NCBI GenBank assembly: GCA_026545225.1
Contig: CM048845.1
Location: forward strand, 34,705,001 to 34,769,000
Reading direction: 5' to 3'
Source: Cornus controversa
Taxonomy: Eukaryota; Streptophyta; Magnoliopsida; Cornales; Cornaceae
DNA length: 64,000 nt
Shown here: positions 8,196 to 20,571 of the stretch, piece after piece
How the letters are laid out: the number at the start of each line of letters is the position of its first letter
Position numbering within the stretch: the stretch's first letter is position 1
Notes under the pieces: model-generated
Told to the model about the DNA's origin: nothing
What the model saw: the letters and a program-made list of their open reading frames with translations, nothing else
The model's database searches: none
Program-made: the position numbers and the translations under genes

Positions 8196-10045
8196 AATTC
8201 TCGATAATGGGGAGATGTCACTGAAGGTGACTGGTGTAGATAGTCAAGGTTGCTACCTGAGACTATAGATGTACATGGATTGGTAGGTGTTTACCAATGA
8301 GTACAGAGGATGAGAGTAGGTTGGTTTGAACCGCTCTAGATTTTGTGTTCTAGTATGTGTGTAGTAGGAGGACTAGGCCGTGTTTCACACTTGCTCAGGT
8401 AGAGGAAGTATTGAGACCGTGTATGGTCAGGGGTACTTTCCTAGTGTTAGTCCGAGGGCTAAGGTTTTGATTTGATTTGATGCATCATATTTCATATCAT
8501 GCATGGTACGTGTTTACTTGATTAACATGTTGTATGTTATATGCTATGTGCTATACGTGATTCATGTGACTGTGCATTATCCTTTTTGTGTTACATTTGG
8601 CGTCACCTGGCTAGTAGTGACATGTAGTCACCTAGAAATTTCAGTCTTGAGAATTGGCAAACCTAGCTAGAGGTTTGGAGTTGAACGAACAGTGATGTTG
8701 AAATAGACATGTTGTGATAGACTTTGGAGTAAGAGTCTAGTGTGGGTGAAGAAGGGCATGATTTGCCTTAGGACTTTCTAGACTGAGAGTTTGGTAGTCC
8801 AAATTTGCGTTGCACTCTCGCACGATTATTGAGGACTAGAGGTCAGTTAATTATCTAAGGATATTGGTGGTATTGGGATACTGAGATTCTAGACAGGATA
8901 TGTCTAAGGAGTGTTATTGAGATAGTCAGATGAGGACTCGGAATTGACCTAATTCTTGGAGTCAGAGGACATGTGATGACTTTGACGATGCATTGGCGAT
9001 GCATCGTAATGCTTAGATGCTGATTAATGCAATAGTGATGCATGGAAGGATTTGTGGGGTCCTAGGCGAAGCAGTCAGGATCTTGGGGTCTCAAGTGAGA
9101 TGCTGGAAAGGAATGGATAAATACCCGGGAAGTCGAAGACGTCCGTTAGGATCAATGGACGGGTAAGTTGGATTAATTCCTTAGGAAATGAGATTGTGAA
9201 GCTAAGGGCATGTAGAACCCTAATCTTGGCACTAAATGCCAACGGAATGTAGTCCATGAAAATGGACAGGACTGGATGATTTGTTTTGGACCGGTGCACT
9301 CCTCATGTGCCTTGACCTTAGTAGGGTACTGTGATATGCGCATGATTGATGCAGTTGGATCAAAGTGTGGATATGATGTTAAGAGAAGGATAAGTTGATA
9401 ATGGATGAGGATCCTGACATATGGTGTCTGAAGTGAGGATAGTTTCTTACCATGAAGGGGAGAGGTGGACGCAGTGGATATGTAGATGCAGTGGGCAGCG
9501 GCCACTGTATGGTTGTTGTTTGGTTACCGTAGGTGACCTCAAACTTTCATTGGTAAGGGTTGTCTAAAGTGAAGTGCTAATATGAAAGGAATTCTCTCTA
9601 ATTGTCAACTGATTCCTTGGTGTGAACGATGGAAATGGGAAATAGTTCTCTTGAGTAATGAGAGTGTGAAATTAGTGGGATGTAAGATCCTAGACTTGGC
9701 ATGGGATTCCAGTGGGTTGTGGTCTATGGGACTGGGTAGAGTTATGTGGCTTGCTGCGGCAAATACACTGCTTATGTGGTTTGTATCGGCAGGTGCACTG
9801 TTATGTGCCTTGCTGGTGAGCGCGCTTGTGATGTGCACTGGATTGATATGGTTTGCGTTGTGATGATGCCCAGGGTATTAGACTAAGCCCAGGAATGGTA
9901 TGCCAGGAATTGAAAGTCATGTGGATATTAAAAAAGAATGACTTTGAGTATTGATGATCCCGGATTATAGGGAAGTATCACTGTGAGTGATTGGTATGAT
10001 TAGTCAAAGGTGTTGCCTTAGACTAGAGGTAGAGATGGGCTGGAT
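8196..10045 (+). repeat. Diverged duplicated modules inside the internal region
   Basis: About 90 bp near 8200-8290 recur in altered form near 9955-10045 (shared TATCACTG/TGTCACTG, GTGA.TGGT and TAGTCAA blocks). About 85 bp near 9185-9265 recur near 9650-9740 (shared ATGAGA.TGTGAA, GATCCTAGACTTGGCA-like and TCTATGGGACTGG-like blocks). So the core grew by old internal duplication before the recent array formation. Confidence 0.5.
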
Positions 10046-10340
10046 AGGTCTTGAGGTAGAAACTGTGGACTTTAGGAAGCAAGTGCTTCGGAGGATTTCA
10101 TGAGTGAACCGTACATGGGCTTAGGAATCACTCAGCCATGTCACGGAAGTGGTTATAGTGCCTTACGGCAGTCGAGATGCACTGATTGTGCCAGACTTGG
10201 GTGTTATGAGTTAGGTGTTGCAAGTGTAGCGCCTAGGGTATGTGAAGAGAGAAAGTGACGCTTATTGGCGAGAATGACGTCTGGTAAGGATTGGTTTTGG
10301 AAAGACCATGACTATGCTAATTTCGAGGACGAAATTCCTT

Positions 10341-10353
10341 GAAGGAGGGGAGG
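10341..10353 (+). other. Polypurine tract before array LTR2
   Basis: GAAGGAGGGGAGG lies one base before the TG of the next LTR and would prime plus-strand DNA synthesis. Identical tracts are at 16941-16953 and 23539-23551. Confidence 0.88.
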
Positions 10354-10354
10354 T

Positions 10355-10476
10355 TGTAAGGACTGGAATTTGTTGGCCCGTTCCGGGTGAATTTTGACCG
10401 GAATTGATTTTTTTCGAATAAATTAAATTCGAAAGGGCGTGGATATAAAGATTTCTATGCTAATGGAAAGTGTATG

Positions 10477-10507
<31 letters not shown>

Positions 10508-11895
10508 GGTGCCTATATTTATATTAAATTATAAATATAGGGTGGGCTCATATGCAATTGTGAAGAAATGTGGGTGCACTTGTATGATTACAAGTATGTG
10601 TATAATGTGTGGTGTATAATAAGTAAGAAAAGAGGATAAGAAATGGGTGGAGAAGAAGTGGTCAGCCGAGAGGAGAGAAGAAAGAAAGAAAAGAGAAAAA
10701 GAGAAAAGAAAGAAAAGAAGAAAAAGAAGAAAAGAAAAAGAAAGAAAGAGAGAGAAGGAGAAGTCGGGGAGAGAGAGAGAGAAACCGAGGAAGGGAGATC
10801 GGGAGTCGTGAGAGAGGAGGAGCACCGGCGGCGGTGACTGGGGGCTGCCAACCGCTCACGGTGGAGGTGGCTTGCGGCGGCGACGGTGGTGGAGACACGG
10901 TGGGCCGTGTTTGGCTCAACTGAAGGCGGTTTCTCGGCTGGTGCGACGAGCAGCGGTGGTCATTTCCGGCAGGGGGTTCTGGTTCACGGCTGTGGAGCGG
11001 TGGTTGCTGGCGGTTGGAGGAGACTGTCGGGGGTGGAGAGCCTTCAATTTCACGGTGGCAGCTGTCCGACGGCTGGGTTCGGTCGCTGGTTTGTGTTGGG
11101 TCTCCGACTGGGTTCTCATGGCTGGTCTTCAACGGTGGTTCCGGTGAGTTTTGGTTCGTTCCTTTGAGGTTGGCAACAGCTGGGTTGTACAGGGTTGGGT
11201 CCTTCTTCGCGGGATAGCCATGGCTGAGGTTGAAGATTGGTTGAGTGGGTGTTTGATTGTGGTAATGGGTTTCGATTGTGTGGTCGTGGGTCAGTTCACG
11301 ACTGGGCTTCCTTGGGCTAGTCCTGGGTGTGGTGCTCACGGGTGGGTGTAGTAGGAAGGTGAACTCGGTTGGGTTATTGATGGGTTAGGTGAAGCCATGG
11401 GTTTGTACATGGTGGTGTGACTAGGTGGGTCGGCCGGTAGCTGTTGCTGTTGGTGGCAACTGTATAAACCAAGTGAGTTGGTAATTGATGATATTTGGGC
11501 CTTGTGTGGACAACCATGAATTTGGCTTGGTATTTGATCCCAAGTTAAATATGTATGTATGGACTGCTAAATTGGGTTTGGGCAAATTGATTGGGTTGAA
11601 GATAGTTGTGATTATTCTTGGGCCTAATTAAATTGGACCAAGCATGGAAATTAAAAAGGAAAATGAAGTGGCCCGATGGAATTGTTCGTATGGACTTCGA
11701 CACAGGACCGGGTCGAGCATGGAAATAGGCCGCTTGGCAGGCGCGGGCATAGAAAAAGCGGGACCTAAGGCAAGTTGATTCTTGCCTCTATCTCTATGTA
11801 TATTTTAATTATGCTGATTAATTTTACATATGTGCTTAATTTAGTCATATGTGGCGTCTGCATATATATAGGTGCATATGTATATATATAAAGGT

Positions 11896-11931
<36 letters not shown>

Positions 11932-13973
11932 GTGGGATGTGAGGATATATATACGTGGGTAGATATATATATATGTGTGGGCTTGGAGGGTAAGAGCATT
12001 GTTATACTCAAATGCCAATTTGCATTGTTATATGCATAATTAGGGATTGAGCCATGTAAAGTAAGCTAAATTATATATGTATATTTAGCTAGATGTTGCC
12101 TTGCATGTATATATGATTTTTATGCATGAGTTGAGTATACGTAAGTATATATGTGGTTATATATTTGGTGCAGTAGTAGAAATGCATGCTAAATTGATTA
12201 TAGCATAGAAGGGCATTAGAAAGCATGAAATATGTGAAGTGTTATGTATGTTTTTACTACCTATATGAGTGACATGATATACATATACATATATATTTGC
12301 GTGATTGCATATGGTTGTAAGAATGCATGTTGGGTGCTCGTAGTAAATACATGATTGGAATGAAAGCATGATTATATTTATGCTAATATACATGTACATG
12401 TGATTATATGCAGGATGTGACTTGTATATGTTGTGTATGTGTAAATGTGACTATGAATGACTTCGGTGAAAAGTGTGTTCATTGGTGAAAATGTGAAAAT
12501 GTGGTGTTTATAGATTTATGCATGAAAGATATGACTTTCTTGAAAAATGCATAAGCATGACGATTTCCATGATATGAGTGTGATGACATGGTGATAATCT
12601 TGAGGTGAAAAGAAAATGCATTGATTTGATGAAAATGCATTCTTGGTGTGGATAAGTGCATTGATGTGATTATGTGCACTATTTGAAAAAGCGAGTTTTT
12701 GGGGCGTGACAACATTGAAAATTAAGATAAGGGGATGACCCCTAGGGTGAAAGACCCAAAACTTGGCCAAGCGGATGGCGCATCCGTCGGAATAGTGAAC
12801 CGAGAAGCGTAAGCAGAGTTTGGGTGCCGAAGAGACCCTTACTATGGATGGAGTGATAAGCTAGTCCCCATTGAAGTGATTTTCGGAAATTTGTGGCGTG
12901 TGTTATATATACAAAATGTGACTGTCAATTTGATATATATATATATATACATACATATATATCTATGTATATGCATTGAGGTGGAAAGCATCACGCATGA
13001 TTTTGAAAAACGTGATTGTTTACGGGTAAAAAGCATGTATACATATCATGTAGACATGTAGCGATTTAATGTGCGTCTATGAATGACTCTATCGATCTTG
13101 TTGAGTAGGTGATGTGGTATTTGATTTACATTGTTCATGTAAATGCTTCTGTTCGTATATGTTTTCTATACATATGAATGCTGGATGTGTATTGCTTTTG
13201 AACATGTTGTAAATGATTTTCATAAGTCATGTATAGTTGATTTAAATGTTCATAAGTGCTAAAACTGCCATGTGCATTGTTAGTTCATGTATGCTAGGAG
13301 GGGCATGACTTTAAATATTGTGATATATTTAAGTGCATGTATATTTTTGAGAATATGTGAGGATCGACCTGCTGCTGCGATGATAGTATGGTTCTACATA
13401 CCTTGTTGGGCCTTTGAGCTCACCCCTTCCCAGGTTTTGCAGGTATTGCCGATTAAGGAGTCAGTTGGGGAAACTGATAGCACCAGTTGCAGAGGTAGTA
13501 ATTAGATTCCTTAGAATCTAATTTATGTTCAGGGTAGTAGATGAATGTTGTACATTTGGATTAGATGTATGAAGTGATTATGTTGAGCCAATCCCTTTAG
13601 ATGTATTTCATTCATGTGATGTATGTATATAATACGGACATTCAAGGACTGATACATGTATATTTTTGATTATATTATGCATGTTGTAGAAATGCTGGGG
13701 GGACACGTGCCCAGAAGTGTCAATTTTTATTGTTTAGATATAAATGCTGGGGGGGACACGTGCCCAGAAGTGTCCATATGAACTGTAAAGCAGGTGTGAT
13801 ATGCCAGGAGTTGATCATTTAGAATGGGTCATGCCCAATTTTCGTAAAAATAATTGGAAATTGAGATTGTATGATCAGGTGGCTTATAGTGTGAGGTTGA
13901 GTAAAAGGGTTCGCGACCTGGGGATCGGGTCGGTCCGGGGGAGTCCTGGCGGTCCGAATTCTGGGGCGTGACA
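10355..13973 (+). repeat. Array LTR2 (3,619 bp), mosaic
   Basis: Its left 0.9 kb carries the LTR4 state at the roughly 17 sites where LTR1 differs. From the region matching 5382 onward it carries the LTR1 state at about 20 sites where LTR4 differs, and it lacks the LTR4 deletion and third 52-bp unit. It is therefore a 3'-LTR/5'-LTR chimera. Private changes include a 2-bp shortening in the GA tract and CCTGGG at about 11322. Confidence 0.9.
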
Positions 13974-16954
13974 ACATGGTATCAGAGCTCTAGGTCAGAA
14001 TACCTAGGGACGACGGGTGATGGTCGGATCAGGTTTGGGATTATGAGGATTAGATCAAGTGTCTGATACCAACAACATGGTATCAGAGCTCTAGGTTGGA
14101 ATACCTAGGGACGAAGGGAATGGACATATCACGTGTATGGTTTGAGAATATTGGATTATGTACCTGATGCCAGAATGGTGTCTGTCAGAGCACTAGGTTG
14201 GAATACCTAGGGGCGACGTGTAAGGGTTGAGGATTTGAGGAACTCTGGATTGCTGTTAAAGTATTAGGTTTGAAAACCTAGGGTATCAAAGTCATAGGTT
14301 CGAATACCTAAGGACAGAGGGTCAAATCACATGTTGATTTGGAGATAGGCAATGGTTGGTAGTTGTCTAAATGATAGGCTTGATTACCTATGGATGGTAG
14401 TGGAATGACTTGCTCGGTTTGGGCAATCCAAATGAGAGATCAAAGTGTTGGTATGAAATCGAATTCAATTGGTAATAACTCCCATAATTGGTTGAGTTTA
14501 GACCTGTGAATTGGTGATTAAGTCCTGTTAGTGAGCAATGAAGAGAAACCGAAAAGAAAATTGTGAGTGCTTAAGTCCTTACAGACACTTAGGGGCTTAT
14601 GATTTGTTGTTGGTAAGTGTATTGCCGAGGTTGGCAATTGGGATTGAGATGGGATACAAGGAAGGCATATTGCCGGAGTTGGGCTAACTGAGAAAAGTGG
14701 CCTAGCTAGACATTTTTCTTGGATTAGTGCTTCTCTTACAATACGCTGGCTCTTGTAGACGTTGAGTTGTTTCTTCCGGATGACGATGGATAAAGAATTC
14801 TCGATAATGGGGAGATGTCACTGAAGGTGACTGGTGTAGATAGTCAAGGTTGCTACCTGAGACTATAGATGTACATGGATTGGTAGGTGTTTACCAATGA
14901 GTACAGAGGATGAGAGTAGGTTGGTTTGAACCGCTCTAGATTTTGTGTTCTAGTATGTGTGTAGTAGGAGGACTGGGCCGTGTTTCACACTTGCTCAGGT
15001 AGAGGAAGTATTGAGACCGTGTATGGTCAGGGGTACTTTCCTAGTGTTAGTCCGAGGGCTAAGGTTTTGATTTGATTTGATGCATCATATTTCATATCAT
15101 GCATGGTACGTGTTTACTTGATTAACATGTTGTATGTTATATGCTATGTGCTATACGTGATTCATGTGACTGTGCATTATCCTTTTTGTGTTACATTTGG
15201 CGTCACCTGGCTAGTAGTGACATGTAGTCACCTAGAAATTTCAGTCTTGAGAATTGGCAAACCTAGCTAGAGGTTTGGAGTTGAACGAACAGTGATGTTG
15301 AAATAGACATGTTGTGATAGACTTTGGAGTAAGAGTCTAGTGTGGGTGAAGAAGGGCATGATTTGCCTTAGGACTTTCTAGACTGAGAGTTTGGTAGTCC
15401 AAATTTGCGTTGCACTCTCGCACGATTATTGAGGACTAGAGGTCAGTTAATTATCTAAGGATATTGGTGGTATTGGGATACTGAGATTCTAGACAGGATA
15501 TGTCTAAGGAGTGTTATTGAGATAGTCAGATGAGGACTCGGAATTGACCTAATTCTTGGAGTCAGAGGACATGTGATGACTTTGACGATGCATTGGCGAT
15601 GCATCGTAATGCTTAGATGCTGATTAATGCAATAGTGATGCATGGAAGGATTTGTGGGGTCCTAGGCGAAGCAGTCAGGATCTTGGGGTCTCAAGTGAGA
15701 TGCTGGAAAGGAATGGATAAATACCCGGGAAGTCGAAGACGTCCGTTAGGATCAATGGACGGGTAAGTTGGATTAATTCCTTAGGAAATGAGATTGTGAA
15801 GCTAAGGGCATGTAGAACCCTAATCTTGGCACTAAATGCCAACGGAATGTAGTCCATGAAAATGGACAGGACTGGATGATTTGTTTTGGACCGGTGCACT
15901 CCTCATGTGCCTTGACCTTAGTAGGGTACTGTGATATGCGCATGATTGATGCAGTTGGATCAAAGTGTGGATATGATGTTAAGAGAAGGATAAGTTGATA
16001 ATGGATGAGGATCCTGACATATGGTGTCTGAAGTGAGGATAGTTTCTTACCATGAAGGGGAGAGGTGGACGCAGTGGATATGTAGATGCAGTGGGCAGCG
16101 GCCACTGTATGGTTGTTGTTTGGTTACCGTAGGTGACCTCAAACTTTCATTGGTAAGGGTTGTCTAAAGTGAAGTGCTAATATGAAAGGAATTCTCTCTA
16201 ATTGTCAACTGATTCCTTGGTGTGAACGATGGAAATGGGAAATAGTTCTCTTGAGTAATGAGAGTGTGAAATTAGTGGGATGTAAGATCCTAGACTTGGC
16301 ATGGGATTCCAGTGGGTTGTGGTCTATGGGACTGGGTAGAGTTATGTGGCTTGCTGCGGCAAATACACTGCTTATGTGGTTTGTATCGGCAGGTGCACTG
16401 TTATGTGCCTTGCTGGTGAGCGCGCTTGTGATGTGCACTGGATTGATATGGTTTGCGTTGTGATGATGCCCAGGGTATTAGACTAAGCCCAGGAATGGTA
16501 TGCCAGGAATTGAAAGTCATGTGGATATTAAAAAAGAATGACTTTGAGTATTGATGATCCCGGATTATAGGGAAGTATCACTGTGAGTGATTGGTATGAT
16601 TAGTCAAAGGTGTTGCCTTAGACTAGAGGTAGAGATGGGCTGGATAGGTCTTGAGGTAGAAACTGTGGACTTTAGGAAGCAAGTGCTTCGGAGGATTTCA
16701 TGAGTGAACCGTACATGGGCTTAGGAATCACTCAGCCATGTCACGGAAGTGGTTATAGTGCCTTACGGCAGTCGAGATGCACTGATTGTGCCAGACTTGG
16801 GTGTTATGAGTTAGGTGTTGCAAGTGTAGCGCCTAGGGTATGTGAAGAGAGAAAGTGACGCTTATTGGCGAGAATGACGTCTGGTAAGGATTGGTTTTGG
16901 AAAGACCATGACTATGCTAATTTCGAGGACGAAATTCCTTGAAGGAGGGGAGGT
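13974..16954 (+). mobile_element. Array internal region 2 (2,981 bp, non-coding)
   Basis: Same length and content as internal region 1: PBS at 13977-13988, second PBS at 14078-14089, the hairpin series and the PPT at 16941-16953. I found no difference from internal region 3, and only a few from region 1 (G at 14624, 14769 and 14975). Near-identity points to a very recent duplication of the region 2/3 pair. Confidence 0.88.
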
Positions 16955-17076
16955 TGTAAGGACTGGAATTTGTTGGCCCGTTCCGGGTGAATTTTGACCG
17001 GAATTGATTTTTTTCGAATAAATTAAATTCGAAAGGGCGTGGATATAAAGATTTCTATGCTAATGGAAAGTGTATG

Positions 17077-17107
<31 letters not shown>

Positions 17108-18497
17108 GGTGCCTATATTTATATTAAATTATAAATATAGGGTGGGCTCATATGCAATTGTGAAGAAATGTGGGTGCACTTGTATGATTACAAGTATGTG
17201 TATAATGTGTGGTGTATAATAAGTAAGAAAAGAGGATAAGAAATGGGTGGAGAAGAAGTGGTCAGCCGAGAGGAGAGAAGAAAGAAAGAAAAGAGAAAAA
17301 GAGAAAAGAAAGAGAAAAGAAGAAAAAGAAGAAAAGAAAAAGAAAGAAAGAGAGAGAAGGAGAAGTCGGGGAGAGAGAGAGAGAAATCGAGGAAGGGAGA
17401 TCGGGAGTCGTGAGAGAGGAGGAGCACCGGCGGCGGTGACTGGGGGCTGCCAACCGCTCACGGTGGAGGTGGCTTGCGGCGGCGACGGTGGTGGAGACAC
17501 GGTGGGCCGTGTTTGGCTCAACTGAAGGCGGTTTCTCGGCTGGTGCGACGAGCAGCGGTGGTCATTTCCGGCAGGGGGTTCTGGTTCACGGCTGTGGAGC
17601 GGTGGTTGCTGGCGGTTGGAGGAGACTGTCGGGGGTGGAGAGCCTTCAATTTCACGGTGGCAGCTGTCCGACGGCTGGGTTCGGTCGCTGGTTTGTGTTG
17701 GGTCTCCGACTGGGTTCTCATGGCTGGTCTTCAACGGTGGTTCCGGTGAGTTTTGGTTCATTACTTTGAGGTTGGCAACAGCTGGGTTGTACAGGGTTGG
17801 GTCCTTCTTCGCGGGATAGCCATGGCTGAGGTTGAAGATTGGTTGAGTGGGTGTTTGATTGTGGTAATGGGTTTCGATTGTGTGGTCGTGGGTCAGTTCA
17901 CGACTGGGCTTCCTTGGGCTAGTCGTGGGTGTGGTGCTCACGGGTGGGTGTAGTAGGAAGGTGAACTCGGTTGGGTTATTGATGGGTTAGGTGAAGCCAT
18001 GGGTTTGTACATGGTGGTGTGACTAGGTGGGTCGGCCGGTAGCTGTTGCTGTTGGTGGCAACTGTATAAACCAAGTGAGTTGGTAATTGATGATATTTGG
18101 GCCTTGTGTGGACAACCATGAATTTGGCTTGGTATTTGATCCCAAGTTAAATATGTATGTATGGACTGCTAAATTGGGTTTGGGCAAATTGATTGGGTTG
18201 AAGATAGTTGTGATTATTCTTGGGCCTAATTAAATTGGACCAAGCATGGAAATTAAAAAGGAAAATGAAGTGGCCCGATGGAATTGTTCGTATGGACTTC
18301 GACACAGGACCGGGTCGAGCATGGAAATAGGCCGCTTGGCAGGCGCGGGCATAGAAAAAGCGGGACCTAAGGCAAGTTGATTCTTGCCTCTATCTCTATG
18401 TATATTTTAATTATGCTGATTAATTTTACATATGTGCTTAATTTAGTCATATGTGGCGTCTGCATATATATAGGTGCATATGTATATATATAAAGGT

Positions 18498-18533
<36 letters not shown>

Positions 18534-20571
18534 GTGGGATGTGAGGATATATATACGTGGGTAGATATATATATATGTGTGGGCTTGGAGGGTAAGAGCA
18601 TTGTTATACTCAAATGCCAATTTGCATTGTTATATGCATAATTAGGGATTGAGCCATGTAAAGTAAGCTAAATTATATATGTATATTTAGCTAGATGTTG
18701 CCTTGCATGTATATATGATTTTTATGCATGAGTTGAGTATACGTAAGTATATATGTGGTTATATATTTGGTGCAGTAGTAGAAATGCATGCTAAATTGAT
18801 TATAGCATAGAAGGGCATTAGAAAGCATGAAATATGTGAAGTGTTATGTATGTTTTTACTACCTATATGAGTGACATGATATACATATACATATATATTT
18901 GCGTGATTGCGTATGGTTGTAAGAATGCATGTTGGGTGCTCGTAGTAAATACATGATTGGAATGAAAGCATGATTATATTTATGCTAATATACATGTACA
19001 TGTGATTATATGCAGGATGTGACTTGTATATGTTGTGTATGTGTAAATGTGACTATGAATGACTTCGGTGAAAAGTGTGTTCATTGGTGAAAATGTGAAA
19101 ATGTGGTGTTTATAGATTTATGCATGAAAGATATGACTTTCTTGAAAAATGCATAAGCATGACGATTTCCATGATATGAGTGTGATGACATGATGATAAT
19201 CTTGAGGTGAAAAGAAAATGCATTGATTTGATGAAAATGCATTCTTGGTGTGGATAAGTGCATTGATGTGATTATGTGCACTATTTGAAAAAGCGAGTTT
19301 TTGGGGCGTGACAACATTGAAAATTAAGATAAGGGGATGACCCCTAGGGTGAAAGACCCAAAACTTGGCCAAGCGGATGGCGCATCCGTCGGAATAGTGA
19401 ACCGAGAAGCGTAAGCAGAGTTTGGGTGCCGAAGAGACCCTTACTATGGATGGAGTGATAAGCTAGTCCCCATTGAAGTGATTTTCGGAAATTTGTGGCG
19501 TGTGTTATATATACAAAATGTGACTGTCAATTTGATATATATATATATATACATATATATCTATGTATATGCATTGAGGTGGAAAGCATCACGCATGATT
19601 TTGAAAAACGTGATTGTTTACGGGTAAAAAGCATGTATACATATCATGTAGACATGTAGCGATTTAATGTGCGTCTATGAATGACTCTATCGATCTTGTT
19701 GAGTAGGTGATGTGGTATTTGATTTACATTGTTCATGTAAATGCTTCTGTTCGTATATGTTTTCTATACATATGAATGCTGGATGTGTATTGCTTTTGAA
19801 CATGTTGTAAATGATTTTCATAAGTCATGTATAGTTGATTTAAATGTTCATAAGTGCTAAAACTGCCATGTGCATTGTTAGTTCATGTATGCTAGGAGGG
19901 GCATGACTTTAAATATTGTGATACATTTAAGTGCATGTATATTTTTGAGAATATGTGAGGATCGACCTGCTGCTGCGATGATAGTATGGTTCTACATACC
20001 TTGTTGGGCCTTTGAGCTCACCCCTTCCCAGGTTTTGCAGGTATTGCCGATTAAGGAGTCAGTTGGGGAAACTGATAGCACCAGTTGCAGAGGTAGTAAT
20101 TAGATTCCGTCGAATCTAATTTATGTTCAGGGTAGTAGATGAATGTTGTACATTTGGATTAGATGTATGAAGTGATTATGTTGAGCCAATCCCTTTAGAT
20201 GTATTTCATTCATGTGATGTATGTATATAATACGGACATTCAAGGACTGATACATGTATATTTTTGATTATATTATGCATGTTGTAGAAATGCTGGGGGG
20301 ACACGTGCCCAGAAGTGTCAATTTTTATTGTTTAGATATAAATGCTGGGGGGGACACGTGCCCAGAAGTGTCCATATGAACTGTAAAGCAGGTGTGATAT
20401 GCCAGGAGTTGATCATTTAGAATGGGTCATGCCCAATTTTCGTAAAAATAATTGGAAATTGAGATTGTATGATCAGGTGGCTTATAGTGTGAGGTTGAGT
20501 AAAAGGGTTCGCGACCTGGGGATCGGGTCGGTCCGGGGGAGTCCTGGCGGTCCGAATTCTGGGGCGTGACA
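16955..20571 (+). repeat. Array LTR3 (3,617 bp), mosaic
   Basis: Shows the same left-LTR4/right-LTR1 pattern as LTR2, so both derive from one chimeric LTR. Private changes include ATCGAGG in place of ACCGAGG (about 17387), TTCATTACTTTG at about 17757, a 4-bp loss in the TA-rich run near 19553, and TCCGTCGAAT in place of TCCTTAGAAT at about 20106. A 270-codon minus-strand frame here is broken in the other LTRs and is not taken as a gene. Confidence 0.9.

Larger units (their letters stand above)
7374..10354 (+). mobile_element. Array internal region 1 (2,981 bp, non-coding)
   Basis: This runs from the end of LTR1 to LTR2. No frame over about 110 codons is present and none resembles gag or pol, apart from a short decayed stretch at about 8080-8160. 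It begins with a doubled PBS and a series of hairpins, holds diverged internal duplications, and ends with TTTCGAGGACGAAATTCC and a PPT, the ending usual for Tekay/Del chromoviruses. It differs from internal regions 2 and 3 at least at 8024, 8169 and 8375 (A here, G in both others). Confidence 0.88.

Noticed and set aside
17129-17941. A 270-codon minus-strand frame in LTR3, with 226-codon relatives in LTR1, 2 and 4
   Set aside because: It lies over a GA/CT tract and a GC-rich leader-like block, gives a low-complexity Ser/Pro/Phe/Leu product, and is broken by indels in the sister LTRs.
16955-20571. Three separate insertions of the same element into each other's ends
   Set aside because: Inner LTR borders have no 5-bp duplications, and the inner LTRs are shared by neighbouring units.
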